This document shows, piece after piece, positions 25,496 to 38,500 of a DNA stretch of 64,000 nucleotides. The notes beneath the pieces are model-generated. The model was not told where the DNA came from and made no database searches. It saw nothing but the letters and a program-made list of their open reading frames with translations. Within the stretch, counting starts at the first letter, position 1. Each line of letters begins with the position of its first letter. The stretch spans positions 107,916,929 through 107,980,928 of the forward strand of contig NC_052017.1 of NCBI RefSeq assembly GCF_015832195.1, written 5' to 3'. This DNA comes from Motacilla alba alba (Eukaryota; Chordata; Aves; Passeriformes; Motacillidae). A program made the translations under genes and the position numbers.

Positions 25496-26824
25496 AATCT
25501 ATTTGTCATTATATTGACCAGCTCAATATCACAAATGCAGAAATTCACATTTTCCCTTACCACAGTCTCAATTTCCCTACACAAGTTTAACACCACATAT
25601 ATTCACTGGCCACTTTCAAATACATAGAGAAAGAAAATATTAAGCTGGAACTATAATTTGTCCAGAATTTCCCCCTAAATAAAAAGACACTGAAAATCTA
25701 TGGCAGCTTTCAATTTTATTGAATGCATAGATTGTAAAAGGGTGCTCTAAGGGGTGCTCAGATATCCTGTAGTCTCTGAAATGCTTGGAAAAAAACCAAA
25801 CTTTAGCTCAAAATAGGAAAGATTGGTGACACTGACACAATGAGTTTGAAGTTATATGAAGCTGTAGCCTAAAAATCTAACTCTTCTGAAATTACACTAT
25901 CAGAACAGAGGATTTTTTCTATTTTATTTTCTCAAGTATCTTAACATTTTTTGCCTGTTGAAATCATGTTTTTGGAAAGTATGTGTGATAATGCAAGGAA
26001 AGTCTCTTACTTGGGCTGGTGTATGAAACTTGGGGTTAAAAAGGCAAAAATAAAATCTGGAATATGGAGAGAATGTTAGTTAGCGCTTATATCTCACTTT
26101 ATACTCAAAATAAGCTAGGGTCACATAATATTTTGCTTATTTTGCTTAATATTTTGCATATTTTGCTTTCTTCTCTAGGTAAAAATACTATAGATTTATT
26201 TCTGACAATGAAAATATATACATTTTGAAAAATTATATTCTTTGGAAAAAAATAGTTTCACTAATCTTTCTCTTTTTCCCCTTTGTTTTTGCATACAGAA
26301 TTCTATCTGACAGTGCCCAACAGGGAATGAAGATAGAACTCATGGACATCTAACTGCCTGAATGCCATCAGGATAAACAGAAGCAAAAGATGTCATTATT
26401 CCCTAGCTATAGCTGTGTGTAGACAGGCATCAGATGTCTTAGGTTTTACCCTCCATTAAATGGAATTGTGTAGCAAATGAAAATTCTTAGCATCAAACAA
26501 ATCTTTAAACTGCAGTAACATGGATGTAAATATTATGTGGATATAGACAGATGCTAGCAATAATTTTAAAGTATTCTAATTGTTTCCCATTGTACTTGAG
26601 ATTTTCTTTAAAAGCTTACTAACATTTCATAACTTTACAACATTTTCTAACTTTATATTAGCTGTGGCTTGAGCAGTTTTGACTGATTTTTGATGTATTC
26701 TTTAAAAGCGTTTCTCTTTATACTAGGCTCATAAAACAGTTTATAATTCTTGAAATATCATTAGCCTGACACCAAGATTAAACTTTGGAAAAATCTAAAT
26801 GTCCCTGAAAATTGCCACCTGAAG
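25496..26824. other. Unique non-coding DNA with an isolated strong acceptor-like site
   Basis: No gene is certain. Imperfect repeats of ATTTTGCTT lie at about 26130-26170. At 26257-26298 there is a branch-point-like CTAAT, a long pyrimidine tract and GCATACAG, a textbook plus-strand splice acceptor (see findings). Confidence 0.6.
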
Positions 26825-26971
26825 TCATAAAATCATAGAATATGCTGAATTGGAAGGGGCCCATCATGATCACCAAGTCCAACTTCTGGGCCTGCTCAGA
26901 ACACCCCAAGGATCACAATGTGTGCCTGAGAATGGTGTCCAAACACTCTTGAACTCTGACAGGCTTAGTGT
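26825..26971 (-). mobile_element. CR1 LINE, short 3' fragment
   Basis: TCATAAAATCATAGAATATG at the left is the reversed CR1 3' repeat. 'GGGGCCCATCATGATCACC', 'AGAACACCCCAAGGATCAC' and 'CTTGAACTCTGACAGGCTTA' follow. This is a subfamily 3' end of about 150 bp, different in sequence from the 25.2-kb copy. Confidence 0.9.
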
Positions 26972-28437
26972 TCTGAAGTCAGATGTCAACTTTGCAACCA
27001 GTTGCATTTTCTGTAAGTTTGAGCCTTAACTTTACTTCTGAACCCTACTACACTTCAGGCTATTCATAATATTCATTCACATTTGCTAGTCCCATCGTTT
27101 CTTCTCAGGTGTACTCTTGGAAAAGAGCAGGTGATTGTATTAAAGTGCTGCAATCTAACTCTTGCAGTCTGAGTGCCCCATTGTGGATAACAATAACAGT
27201 TCAGAAGAGGGTTCTTTTTTGCTCTTCAGAATCCTTTTGATTAGGCTGAAATTGCTAGTGCATAATTTAGTTCTGGTGAATGGTGAAGAGAGTATCTTTT
27301 GAAAAAGAAAGAGAAAGAGAAAAACACTGATTTTCACAGAAGTGTATTAAGGATTTAAGCATACATACCTAGATTCTGATTTTGAAGTACATTGATTGTT
27401 TTCTTCTTTTGTTGAGCATACTCAGCTTCCAGTAAAATTCAGCTGAGTCAGCAGATTGTGGCACACAAAGGTGATTTTTGACAGGTTTTCCTTTAAGAAG
27501 AACTGGTAAATATAAATATATAGGGTCATAAACAAAGAATTCTTTTGATTTCACAGCTCTCTAAAATGAATAATGCTGAAAAATATTTACAGATGATAAA
27601 GAAAAAATGTGATTTAAAAATGTGATGACAAAGAAAAAAATGTGATTTATTATGAGTTTACCATGAAGAATGCTTTCTTTTGTTCGCAAAAGAAACAAAA
27701 TAGTTAAAATTAAGCATAGAACCTAAAAGTTTTAATTTTTAAATTTTATGCAAAGAGTTCCATTCCTGTAAAAATTTGTGCTCTATCTTGAAGAGCCTTT
27801 CAGGGACAGAGGCAGCATACAAAACCACTGAAAAGCTCTGCACTCCATATTTCTAGGTATTTTCTGAAAGTACAGCAGTTGAGAACTTTACACAGGAAGG
27901 AGGCAGGGAAAAGGGATGTTATCTCCTTCTTGAGATCTCTGAGACGTGTCTCTGAAATTGTGGCTCAACATAAACACAGAAAGTGGACATAAAACCTGTA
28001 CCTTAAAATTTTAATAAACATGTGATTCATTTGATTACTGATGATGGTTTGACCTTGATTTCCTATTCTAATTTGTATGACACTGCTCCAGAGTTATAAA
28101 GGGGAACAGCCTTTTGTTCCAGGGATCAAAATTCACTCACAGTGCTGCTGCTTTTAAAGAGCAGTTGAAGCTGTCAGCTGCAAATGGGAAATAAGAAAAT
28201 AAATAATGAGTCCTTGAATTGGGTATGATTCACTGCTATGGGAGACATGAAATGCTACAGAGTCTATATCCCAGTAGTAAAACCTTAAATAGGGCTTTGC
28301 AACGTTGTCTGTATCCCTAAAAGTCAGTTTTTGCAGTACAGTTTTGAAGTGTTACAATGCTAAACATCTGTTCTTTACAAAGAGTGTCTTTGCAAGCATC
28401 TCACTGCACCTGCATTAACCAGATTGAGACAACAAGC
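26972..28437. other. Unique non-coding DNA
   Basis: No gene is recognisable. A tandem-like duplication of an AAAGAAAAAAATGTGATTTA unit lies at about 27597-27650. A minus-strand open stretch (27369-27554) ends at a GTATGT donor-like site but lacks a convincing acceptor or any known domain. Confidence 0.6.
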
Positions 28438-28535
28438 CATAGAATGGCTTGGGTTGGAAAGAACATTGAAGACCACGTAGATCCAACCCCTCTGCCATGG
28501 GCAGGGACACCTTGCACCAGACCCCACTGCTCGGT
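28438..28535 (-). mobile_element. CR1 LINE, short 3' end
   Basis: CATAGAATGGCTTGGGTTGG is followed by 'GATCCAACCCCTCTGCCATG' and 'GGCAGGGACACCTTGCACC'. This is the last ~100 bp of a common CR1 subfamily, on the minus strand and 5'-truncated. Confidence 0.9.
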
Positions 28536-31500
28536 TAGCTACATTCCAATGACATGATGTGGTGTGTGATCAGAGGGCAAATGACATGATGTATTTACAA
28601 TTTACACATCCTGTGATGCTGAACCTCAGAAAATAAATACATGTGCATGCCCACAGTCAAAGTCTAAACCCCAGGGATTGAGGCTGATATTATGGTGCGT
28701 GCTCCTATATACAATGTTGCCTCATGAGGCCCTTGACTGCTGTATGCAACACTTCAGTTTACATGAGTGTTCAGAAATATGGGAAATAAATACAACAATT
28801 GCAATTTTACATAAACGTGAAGGCCGCTGAAAAAGCATTTCAATTGAAGAAGAATAATAAGAGAACAATTGGAAGAAGTAGTCTCGTTTAAAAGTTTTTA
28901 TGTGAAGATGGCAGGCATCCTTTCATGTAAAATTAATGTCTTTTTTAAGGACAGTTTTGATTGCTGTGTGGCACAAAAGTCTGATGATTAAAAAAATTAA
29001 TGAAAAAATTGAAATAATGAAAAAAACCCAGCTTATCTATCATTATTTATATAGTTTGAACAAGGTGCAACCTTTGTGATTTACAGCACAAAAACTTTTC
29101 TGACAATTGTCCTATTTGTCTTTTTGAAAAGAGCAAAACCGTTAGAATAGAAGATTTAGAGCAGAGGTCTTAAAAATGCACCTAGAAGCTTATGTAGCAA
29201 AAAAGTTAAGAACATATTTTAAAGTTAATAAAAACTTCATTTGAATAGCTAGAAGCTTCTTTCCAAGCTTGTTAAAAGACGTTCAGAATTTGTGTCTTTG
29301 TTCCCACCAAGCCTTGAAGGCTTAGAATTTAATTTAAAATAGTAAAGTTTTATTTTCTCAAGCTCAGAGGCTTCTTAAAGCCTAAGTAATTCATAGGACA
29401 ATCAAATTCCCTTGTATATGATGTGACATAATTACTTTTAAGAAAATTTAAAATGATGCCATGAACTGTACTAAGTCTTCTGGCCTTCATCAACCCTTGC
29501 AGTAATTATCTGTCCCAGAAAAAGGCTTTTGGAGACATGAATTGGTTATAAATCACTAAAAGCATTCCTGTTGTACTTTTTAATTAGCTGATTTGCAGCA
29601 CTTATCGAAAGATAACTTTTCTTTCTGGCTCCTGTCTGTCTGAAATAAATTTGACTAGACAAAGACTTCTTGACACCTAAGAGTTATTTTCAATCACTTT
29701 TACGTAAAATAATTGCTCTTTGACATTGCAGTTTAATACACAGTATTAGTTGTGCCAGGAAAAAAAAAAACAAACCGAAAACCAAAAACAAACCTCAAAA
29801 GCCCCGAACTCAGAGTTCAGGGCTTCAGTACAGGTTTCATACACAACCCGTTTTGATTCTGGATTGCATTGTAGGTTCAAGAGGTTGAAACATCCTTTGT
29901 TAACATGCCAGTGTATATAAACCTGAGTTTATTAAAAATCTTCCTACTTAATACTGACATTACCAGCTAACATTAACTTTGCTGTTAAAAAGGTGTTTAT
30001 TGAAATCCAGAGTAAATGTGACACTAATAAAACCTGCACTGTAATATCCTGAATCTTTTAAGTCTGTTGTTTGTAAAGCAAAACTATCATTAGGATACAG
30101 CAAGGAAGAGTGCTTCACGCTGAAGATCTTTTATGATCATACATCAAAGAAACTGCCTGATGAATCTGATTCTTAGATGATAGGTGCAGAAATCTTGCCT
30201 AAGTTTTGCGTTATTTGGTATACCTTGACTAGACAATGATGAGATATGAAATTTAAAACTACTCAATAGGTGATATAATTGGGTCTTTTTTGTTTATCAA
30301 ATAAAAAATTGTTTTATAGTAGAAAATAGCTACTTTTCATTATCATTAATTCAACCAACTCAGCTTTATATAGGGAGAATGTTTTGAGAGGCAATCTTTT
30401 CCTAAATTCTGTTGGTTCAATATTTAAAGTACTGCCTGGACTGGGTTTAGAAAGCCTTCTGAATATATTACTGGAGGCAAGGACATCTGAGATTAAGTAT
30501 ACCACAAATAAAGAGGTTTTGTTTCAAAGTTTGTAGCCAGTATTACATGATATATTTCACATTAATAGTAAATCCGTGCTAATATAGCAGTCACTAGGGA
30601 GAGCTTAAGAAATAATAGCAGTAGGAAATGTAAAGAAAATGTAAAGGTGGTTTGTTGGGGTTTTTTGACAGCTTTAATATCATTCTTTTGGGACTCCATT
30701 TTCCTGATATTCTGTAGGAAGAAAATAGAGGATGCTTAGGAAACTGAGATTGTTTTTTCTTATCTTCCTGTGACTGCATACAATAGCTGTAGCAATCCCT
30801 GATATACGTGCAGAAACACAAAGACCAATTATAGACTCAAAATTGATGGTGTGAATTATGGTTGTCTCTCCAGGAGAGAAACAGTGCATCCCTGTTCCTC
30901 TTCAAAAGTTCATGGCTCAGCTGAGGTAATGTAGGTTTGTATTATGATACAAGAATTTCTTTCTTGATGACACTGTTTTACTCTTCCTGTATAAATCCCA
31001 TTGTTGCAGTAGCTCATATACATCTATCAAACATGGAATTTATGTCACTCATATGCTTGGGATGTGGTTGGAAACAGCTGCAGACTCACAAAGGCATTCA
31101 CCATCTAGTTCTCCCAAATAAATTTACGTGCTGCTACATATATTTTAGTTCTCTGCATATTTTAGAATAGAAATTGGAATTTGGGCTCTAACTGGATAAC
31201 TGTGTTACTATATTCAAATTTATTTTTCTTTCTCCATATCCTCTTCTTGGCCCAAAATTCTCTAAACACCTGTCCACCAAGCAGCAAAGTTTCAACGGGA
31301 AAATCAGCAGTGCCATCCTCCTGACCTATTTTGCCAGCCATATATTAATACAAATAAATTACTTACATTCTCATGTAAAGGAAAAATCAATCAAGTATCA
31401 TATGAGGATTACAGAGCTGTGGGAAAAGATGTCTCTTATCAATCCAGAATTACTATTCAGAGCTCTGGAGAAGCTGAGATACCAGGAAAAGTTTTTCATG

Positions 31501-32812
31501 CCTACCTGAGGCAATCAGTAGCCTTCTCACTCTGTTAAACTACAAACTGATGCTAGTGTTATGTGATGAGCTCAGGCATCCAGCCCTTGGGTGCAGATTC
31601 TTCTTGGAGTAGAGGTTCTTCAGGGGCACCACCAGCATGCCCAGCTTCCATCTGATGATGTGATGTGTGCTGCAGATTCTCTGCATTCTGTCATCTTCCC
31701 CTGTTGTTTCCCAATTATACCAGATTTTCAGTGTAGCCAGAAATGTAGGACTGTTCAAGCATTGCTTTGATGAGGATTGTACAGAGCATGTTCTCTACAA
31801 TTTAGATAGGATGGAGTTGGGTGTGAATTTCAGCAAGTTTTCTGTGGCCTTAATCACTAACTTCATTTTATTATTAGAAATTAGGAAAGAAAGGAATAAA
31901 GAGGGATAATTAGATTTCTCCCTGCTTCAGGCTCCATCAAAGATACATTAAAAATCAAGCTACAAAGAGATATCTAACAGAACTTTTTAAAGATAGAAAA
32001 CTAGTTAAACAAAATGGATAAATACTTCCAACTTTTCCTAACAGATAAAGCCCACACTGAGTACTTTGAATTAATGTAAAAATGTTTTACATAAAAAATG
32101 AAACATATTATGAAGATCTAAGAATATGTTACTGTGCTTATCTATGTAAATTGCTTAACATCTTTCCTCTCTTGTACAAGACTTAAAAAAAAAAATCTGA
32201 TTTCACTGTATCTTCTTTTCTGTCAATTCCATCATTTTTGTGTCTTTTATTTATACTTCCCTAACCTACGAATAATGTCAAATGCATCCAGCAGTCACAA
32301 CCCAGTTGCTCTTCCACTCTATCAACCTATAGAGAACTTGGCCATGCAGCCTTCACTCATCCAAGTGAATAGTCCTTGTAATTATGTATGTTCCGATTGT
32401 TATTAGTTGATCACAGCAAATTGCTAATTCAGAGGAACTGTTTGATGGAACAAGTTTTTTCCCCAGTCTTGGACTCTGAAGCAGAGGTGTTATGCAGTTT
32501 CATGGCATTTGTATCTTTTCTTTCTACCATTAGAAAACAACCTCATCAATTTACATCAGGTTTTAATCTTAGTCATGAAGACACTCAAGGCCATGTGCAG
32601 TTGGCTGAACTCCCTGTACCCGAGGGGATATAGCTGAAGGACCTGCTGGATCACAGAGACTGTCATGTCTCATTGTTTGGATATGATTGACTGATGCAGT
32701 GCCATCTAATGCTTTAGTGAAAAACTTTCCAAAAACATGCTTTTCCTTAAGCAAATGCATTAATTTTTCAAAAGATTATGTTAAGCTTTCTTTTCCTTTT
32801 TGTCTTGTTTAG
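28536..32812. other. Unique non-coding DNA
   Basis: No gene is certain. It contains an A/C-rich tract (29759-29804) running into a hairpin (29799-29825). The part at 29270-29660 is free of repeats and has balanced composition, so it could be a conserved non-coding element. The stretch 31540-31800 is G+C-richer than average, of unknown origin. Confidence 0.6.
29799..29825. repeat. 12-bp inverted repeat (hairpin)
   Basis: AAGCCCCGAACT and AGTTCAGGGCTT pair at 11 of 12 positions around the 3-nt loop CAG. It directly follows an A/C-rich low-complexity tract. There is no T run to suggest a terminator, and this is eukaryotic DNA. Its function is unknown. Confidence 0.8.
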
Positions 32813-32865
32813 GGAAAGAGAAAATAACAGATAAAGAGGCATCCATTCTGCATAAGAATTTTGAT
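32813..32865 (+). other. Candidate internal coding exon
   Basis: A long pyrimidine tract ending TTGTTTAG (acceptor, AG at 32811-32812) precedes 53 bp. That is followed by GAT|GTAAGG, a good donor at 32866. One frame is open through the whole interval, starting at 32815: KEKITDKEASILHKNFD. The other two frames have stops. It would need an incoming split codon (two bases, GG) and would end on a codon boundary. I do not recognise the protein. Both splice sites and an open frame can occur together by chance in 64 kb, so this is a candidate only. It lies on the strand opposite to nearly all CR1 copies, as expected for a host exon. Confidence 0.3.
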
Positions 32866-33826
32866 GTAAGGAAATAACCAAGCATTAAAAATGTCTATCA
32901 TTTGCAGTAATGATGCTATCTGCTACTCATTTTACAATTTATTCTAAAGAAAGAGAGGTCCTCATTCAGATCCTAGACATACTTTCACTGTGCTTAACTG
33001 TTAGATTTGAGGAGGCTGAAGAGAAGTTATTATTAGTGTCAGATACAAGTAGCACTGCTGATTTCTGAAATAGTCTATGTGATTGTATTATTCTGTGATT
33101 CACTCTAGCTTTGCTGGGAGACTGTAACTCATACTGCATATGGGCTTTAGGCTTAGCCTTTGAGACGAATCTACTAATTCTACCTCATTCTTGCACTTTA
33201 TATAGTTCGCCTTAGGATAAAAAAAAACCAAAAAACTATAAGATTTCATTATTTAGGGTGCCCTGGCAAGCTGCTTAACAGAAACCAGTCCCTGGGGTGG
33301 AGGGAGGGTTTTAAAAAAATGTAGGAATTTGTGCCATAGATTTTTATCTCACATCTTAGCTTGTATTTTGTCTTCTCTTGTCTAACCTCAAGAGAAGATT
33401 TCAGTGCATACCAAGATTGAGGAAAAAACCCCAAAGTTTTCATTGAAAGAAATTTTGAAGGTCCATTTTTTAAATTTTATTTATACTTTACTTTTTTACT
33501 TTACCTGTTTAAGGTATTATTCTACTCTCATGCTTTATCAGAATAGAAAACTCTAGAATAAATAAGGGACTTATAATAGTGCATATTTAAAAGTGACAAT
33601 TATCCTCTTTAATAGTGGTCAAAAATAATTTGTTCTTTGAAGACTAACCTACATTCCAAAACATTCAGTCGCAGTCATTCTGGTCGACAGTTCTTCTGTT
33701 TTAGTCATTATTCTGATGAGACTTTGATGCACCCTCCAGCTCTTGTCTCATCAGAATTCAACTAAATGCAACATTGTCATATCTGCAACATATTCATGTT
33801 TTAAACTAAGATGAATTTTAATCTAT
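32866..33826. other. Unique non-coding DNA
   Basis: Nothing recognisable lies between the candidate exon and the next CR1 copy. Confidence 0.6.
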
Positions 33827-34225
33827 ATCATAGAAACATAAAATAACAGAATGACTTGGGTTGAAAAGGCACCTTAAAGATGTAGTTTCAACCCCCTTTC
33901 AATGGACAGGGTCACCTTTCACTTGACCAGGCTGGTCACAGCCCCATCCAATCTGGTCTTGAACACTTCCAGGGATGAGGCATAAACAACTTCCCCAGGC
34001 AACCTTTTCCCGTGCCTCACCTTCCTGAAAGAATTTTCCCCTAGTATCTAACCTACATACACTCTCTTTCAGAGAGTGTACAAACTCCTTCAATTTGAAT
34101 CCATTCCCTTTGAACTGTTGCCACATGCCCTTGCAAAGAGTCTATCTCCATTGTTGTAGGTGGTTCTCAGGTACTGGAAGGCCAAAGCCTTCTCTTTTTC
34201 AGCTGAACAATCCCAATTCTTCTAA
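33827..34225 (-). mobile_element. CR1 LINE, 3' terminal fragment with a palindromic insertion
   Basis: The left end CATAGAAACATAAAATAACA is a decayed CR1 3' repeat. Then follow 'GACTTGGGTTGAAAAGGCAC', 'TTCAATGGACAGGGTCACC', 'TTCACTTGACCAGGCTGGTC', 'TCCAGGGATGAGGCATAAAC' and 'AGCTGAACAATCCCAATTC'. This is a CR1 3' region of about 400 bp on the minus strand. Compared with the 3.4-kb and 15.7-kb copies it has about 21 extra bases after CTTTCAG near 34071, the first part of which forms a perfect hairpin with the preceding sequence. Confidence 0.92.
34058..34080. repeat. Perfect 10-bp inverted repeat inside CR1
   Basis: TACACTCTCT (34058-34067), loop TTC, AGAGAGTGTA (34071-34080). The right arm is absent at the same place in the other CR1 copies of this window, so it arose within this copy. 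Confidence 0.9.
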
Positions 34226-35135
34226 AGGTAACTTGGAGAAGAAGAAAAAAAAGTCAGTGTTGAGTGTGGGTATCGAAATTTGATTACAAATTTCCAGTTT
34301 CAGTTTTTCATTGGGTCTGGCCAAGATTTTTCAGTTTTATAATAGCATAAGGAAAGGGAAGATATGACCCATATTATCATGTTCTTCAGAGACCTCATAG
34401 CAAAGAAGGTAGAAAAATGTTAAAACTCTTTTCCATGCAAAATTTATGTCTTATGAGAAAGATTTCATTTTGTTTTCTCTTGCTATCTCACAAAAACAAA
34501 GGTTCATGCACATTTTAAAACCTATAATGCATTTGCTATTTAAAATGCAGTCATTATAATGACAACATATCACAGATGGCAGATAGTAAAAGGGACAGTT
34601 TTGCAAAAGTATATTCCTGAACTACTTTTATGCAAACTGACAAACAAATACAGTCACAAGGTCAGTTTGTATATTCCCTGTTCACATTTATGAACACTCA
34701 TAGACATGGGAAACACCACCACAGTCAGGGAGATAATTCTTCTGGATAACTATCAGCATCTGCAAAGGGCTAATCACCCAATAGAAATAATTTTATAAAG
34801 GATTTGACAAAGATAAAACAAGGATTACAAAGGTACAAAATTTACAGTAAATCATTTAATCAGTCTGACTTTTGGGGAAGTGGTATTTTATTAAAAATGA
34901 AAGAGGGTTACTGCTGGGATAAATAACTAATTACAAAGGATAAAAAGGCACAATTCAAGGAGGATATAAATCCACATATCATAGTGAACCACCTGGTCTG
35001 TCACTGAATAGTATCCATCTAAGCAAGCTCATTGATACTGGGTGAAACTGCTCTTGTCACAGGCTAATCATATTTTTATCAGAGTGAGGAAGAAACCTGT
35101 GAAATCATCTTCTCTTTTTCTGCATCTCTATACTC
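34226..35135. other. Unique non-coding DNA
   Basis: No gene or known repeat is seen between two CR1 copies. Confidence 0.6.
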
Positions 35136-35545
35136 TCACAGAATCACAGAATAGTTGGAGTTGGAAGAGACCTCTGTAGATCATATAATTCTCCACTCTC
35201 CCTCCAGCAGGTTCAGCTAGAGTGGGATGTGCAGGATCACATCCAGGCAGGTTTTGAATATCTCCAAAGAGGGAGAGTCTACAACCTCTCTGGGCAGCAT
35301 GTTCCAGTGCTCTGGAATGCTCACATTAGAGAAGATTTTCATCATATTCTGATGGAACTGCCTGTGTTTCAGTTTGTGCCCATATTGCCCCTGGTACTGT
35401 CACTGGGCACCCTGAAAAGACCCTGGCTCCATCTTCTTGAAACCTGCCTTTAGGTTATTTGTATGCTTTGATAAGATCCCCTCTCAGTCATCTTTTCCCA
35501 AGAAAAAGAGGCTCAACTCTCTCAGCCCCTTGTCTTCTCATAACA
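35136..35545 (-). mobile_element. CR1 LINE, 3' terminal fragment
   Basis: TCACAGAATCACAGAATAG at the left is the 3' repeat of the ATTCTGTG subfamily type. Then come 'GTTGGAAGAGACCTCTGTAG', 'CATCCAGGCAGGTTTTGAAT', 'ATGTTCCAGTGCTCTGG', 'TTTGATAAGATCCCCTCTC' and 'CTCAACTCTCTCAGCC', giving 410 bp on the minus strand. It is from a different subfamily than the 33.8-kb copy and is fairly well preserved. Confidence 0.93.
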
Positions 35546-38500
35546 GTAAATAAAGTAGAGATTATACTTTTGCATTAAAATATCTGTCTCTTAAAGAACA
35601 TTAATATATACAGCTTCACTCTGTCAACAAAAATGCTTAAAATTTACCAAAAAAAGTCTTCAGAGAGTCATAAAAGCAAAATTAATTCAATATTTTAATA
35701 TGTTCACATTTCAAAGCAAATTTCCTAGGTTTTTTTCCCATACTTTCTGTACTTTGTTTAATTGGAAACAATTTTATGCATATGTATAAACATGTTTTGT
35801 TTTCTGAGAGCAATATTTTGAAGTCATGATGATTGACTAATATCTGAAGTTTGTGTTGACCTTACCTCAGACTGAGAAGACATTATGCAGGTCTGCTGGA
35901 TCAGTGGCTCACTGTTGCTTCTTCTTCTATTTCACTTACAGCGACTCTTACATTATATAAAATTTTATTCCCTTATTTTAGGTTTTACTGGGAACTTTCA
36001 ATGATATTGACTCCTACTAAAATTCAGTATTGTTTCTCTCTCTCTTCAGTAAAGGTTTAGAACATCTTTATTTTGCTGAAACTACTCTATTCTTTACAGA
36101 AAATGTAGCGAAAACTTACACAGTGGGAGAATTTTCATAAAGACCAACTTAAAATATCTGAAGAAAGAAAAACAACCACAGGTCTCAGATTTATATTTAT
36201 ATATATCTGCTATCTTCAGTTTATTTTCTCCTACAAAGTTAAAAAAAATCTTAAAATCATGGTTGTTTGTTAGTCTGGACTGCTGAAGTCTTCAGAAGCA
36301 GAGCTGCAGGAGAATATCAAATGCCCAGGGAATTCAGCCATCTCTACAAGGAACCATGAGAACTGAGGGCTCCCACCTTTCATGGAGAATGTAAACATGC
36401 CTGCTCTTCATTTGAAATTGCAGTGAAGCCAAGTTTTAAAAAAATATTAAACCTCTTTATGAAACAAAAAGTTCCACTTTTTTTTTTTCCTTTACCTATC
36501 TGTCTCTCACCCACCCCTAAAGATCATAGATAATTATTGCTGCAGGGTGAGAAAGCAGAAAGAAAGTGAAAGTTGTTAATGGTTTCTATTTTTACACAGA
36601 TATAAATGATGTTATCCAGTGGGACCATATAAGAATCTAGGTGGATAGACGTCAGCAATCATGTTACATAACTAGAAGGAATAAGATTATATCCAATGAA
36701 AATTATGATACTATTTTATCTAATAAATAATCTTTTGAAACTGATTATTGCACAGCAATAATAGAGGTACACAATATTAATAGAGGGACAGGGGGAATAG
36801 GTATCAACTTTTTCCACAACTGACAAGCCAAGTAGGAGTAGACAGCATTAACTTTCAAGAAACTACCATTATATTCCTGAAAAGCCATTAAAATATTGTC
36901 CCAAATGTCTCCTAAAATCAGTAGAAATACATAAGTGTACTGTAAATAAAGCATTTTGAGAGCTGAATTATTTTTTGGACATACAAACATCTTTTGAAAT
37001 TTGAAAGGATCTTCAGAACTCTCTAGATTCTCTAGAACAAGATCTGCTCTTGTTTCTTGCCTTGTATGCATTCCTCTTTTTGCTGCTTTTGGTACATCTG
37101 CACTTTGATCCTAAGGTCACACTTCTGTGGAATAATCATCAAATACCATCTAGGTTTAAGACAATGAATTCAAATGTTGCTGCTGCTATAATATAAAGGT
37201 CAGTCCAGGCACCTGAGTTCTCCAGCACCCTGGGACAATATTCAGGCAGCCAAACTGATCTGAGACCAGTGCGGTTGACTTTCTTTCAAAGCTAGCCAGC
37301 TGAAAGCAAGTTTGGATATAGCCACAAAATCTGCGCTCGTGACTGCTTTTGAAGGCATTGACAAATCTTAAGGATAGTATAATCTTACACACAATCCCCA
37401 GGAGTGTTAGCTGTTCTGGGCAAAAATCTCACAGGAACAGCTCATTAGTTTTGACTTAGGAGACACTTAAGTAGCTCTTGTGGAAAAAGCCACTCAGCTG
37501 GTCTGACAAACTGATAATTAATAGAATGCTTTGCAACTTGCATTTACAATCAGAAAGGCAAAAATGATTGAGTCTAGTCATTAATAGGGAGATCAATTCT
37601 CTGGTGTTAGATTTCTTCTGTAGACAAACTTGGAAAGGCAATATATATATTTAGTAACCTCAAAATATAGATTTTATTCAAGTTATTAAATTTTTCTAGG
37701 ATGTAATTTCTGTTGGAAATGGAAACGTTTCCTTGGGGTTTGTCTTTTTATTTTTTCCCTATGAATATTTTGGCACAGTATTGCTGCTTATAGGGTTTAC
37801 AGAGAAAGTTTACTTTCAGAATGTGAGTTTCTAAATTAAAGTTCCAAATTCTGGCACTGTAAACCTGAATCTTTACACTTACAGTGTAATAATAGTCAGT
37901 GACCCCTGTGTCCAGCAAAAAACATTTTGAATTTCAAGCTAGGAACAGCCAATCAATATCCTAAATTACATCCAAAAGCACCTGGATGGACAAGAAATCC
38001 AAGAAATCATATCTCTATGATAATATTGAAAGATGAGAATCAGACTCAGTGGATTTCCACTTTAAAAAAATGAAATCAGAATTTAGCTCTTCCACAGAAT
38101 GAACCCTCAGCAGGTACTTCTAGTGGTAACATTTTCTCTACAAAACTCTGCAGATGGAGGGCATCTCTTGCTTACATTGTCACTTATTCCAGAAGTCCTC
38201 CACCTGAGTTACTTCCTCTCTTTGTGTCTCACCCCACAACTCTCCTTTTTCACTTTACCCTGCAACCAAATCCTCTCTCTGCTCAGCTCAGCACATCTCC
38301 TTTCTGTGCTCACCTCAGGCTGAAGGAGAACACTGGCATCTCAGCGCTTTAGGCTTTCAGTGTGCTTGTTCATTCACTTTTCTCTCTCTGCACACGGCAT
38401 GTCATTTTCTCCTAGCTATCTGCATGAGTGTAACTATTGCTACTTCTGTGAAACATTTGCTCTTTATTCTGCCTCTCTTCCTGTAGAACACTTTATCACA

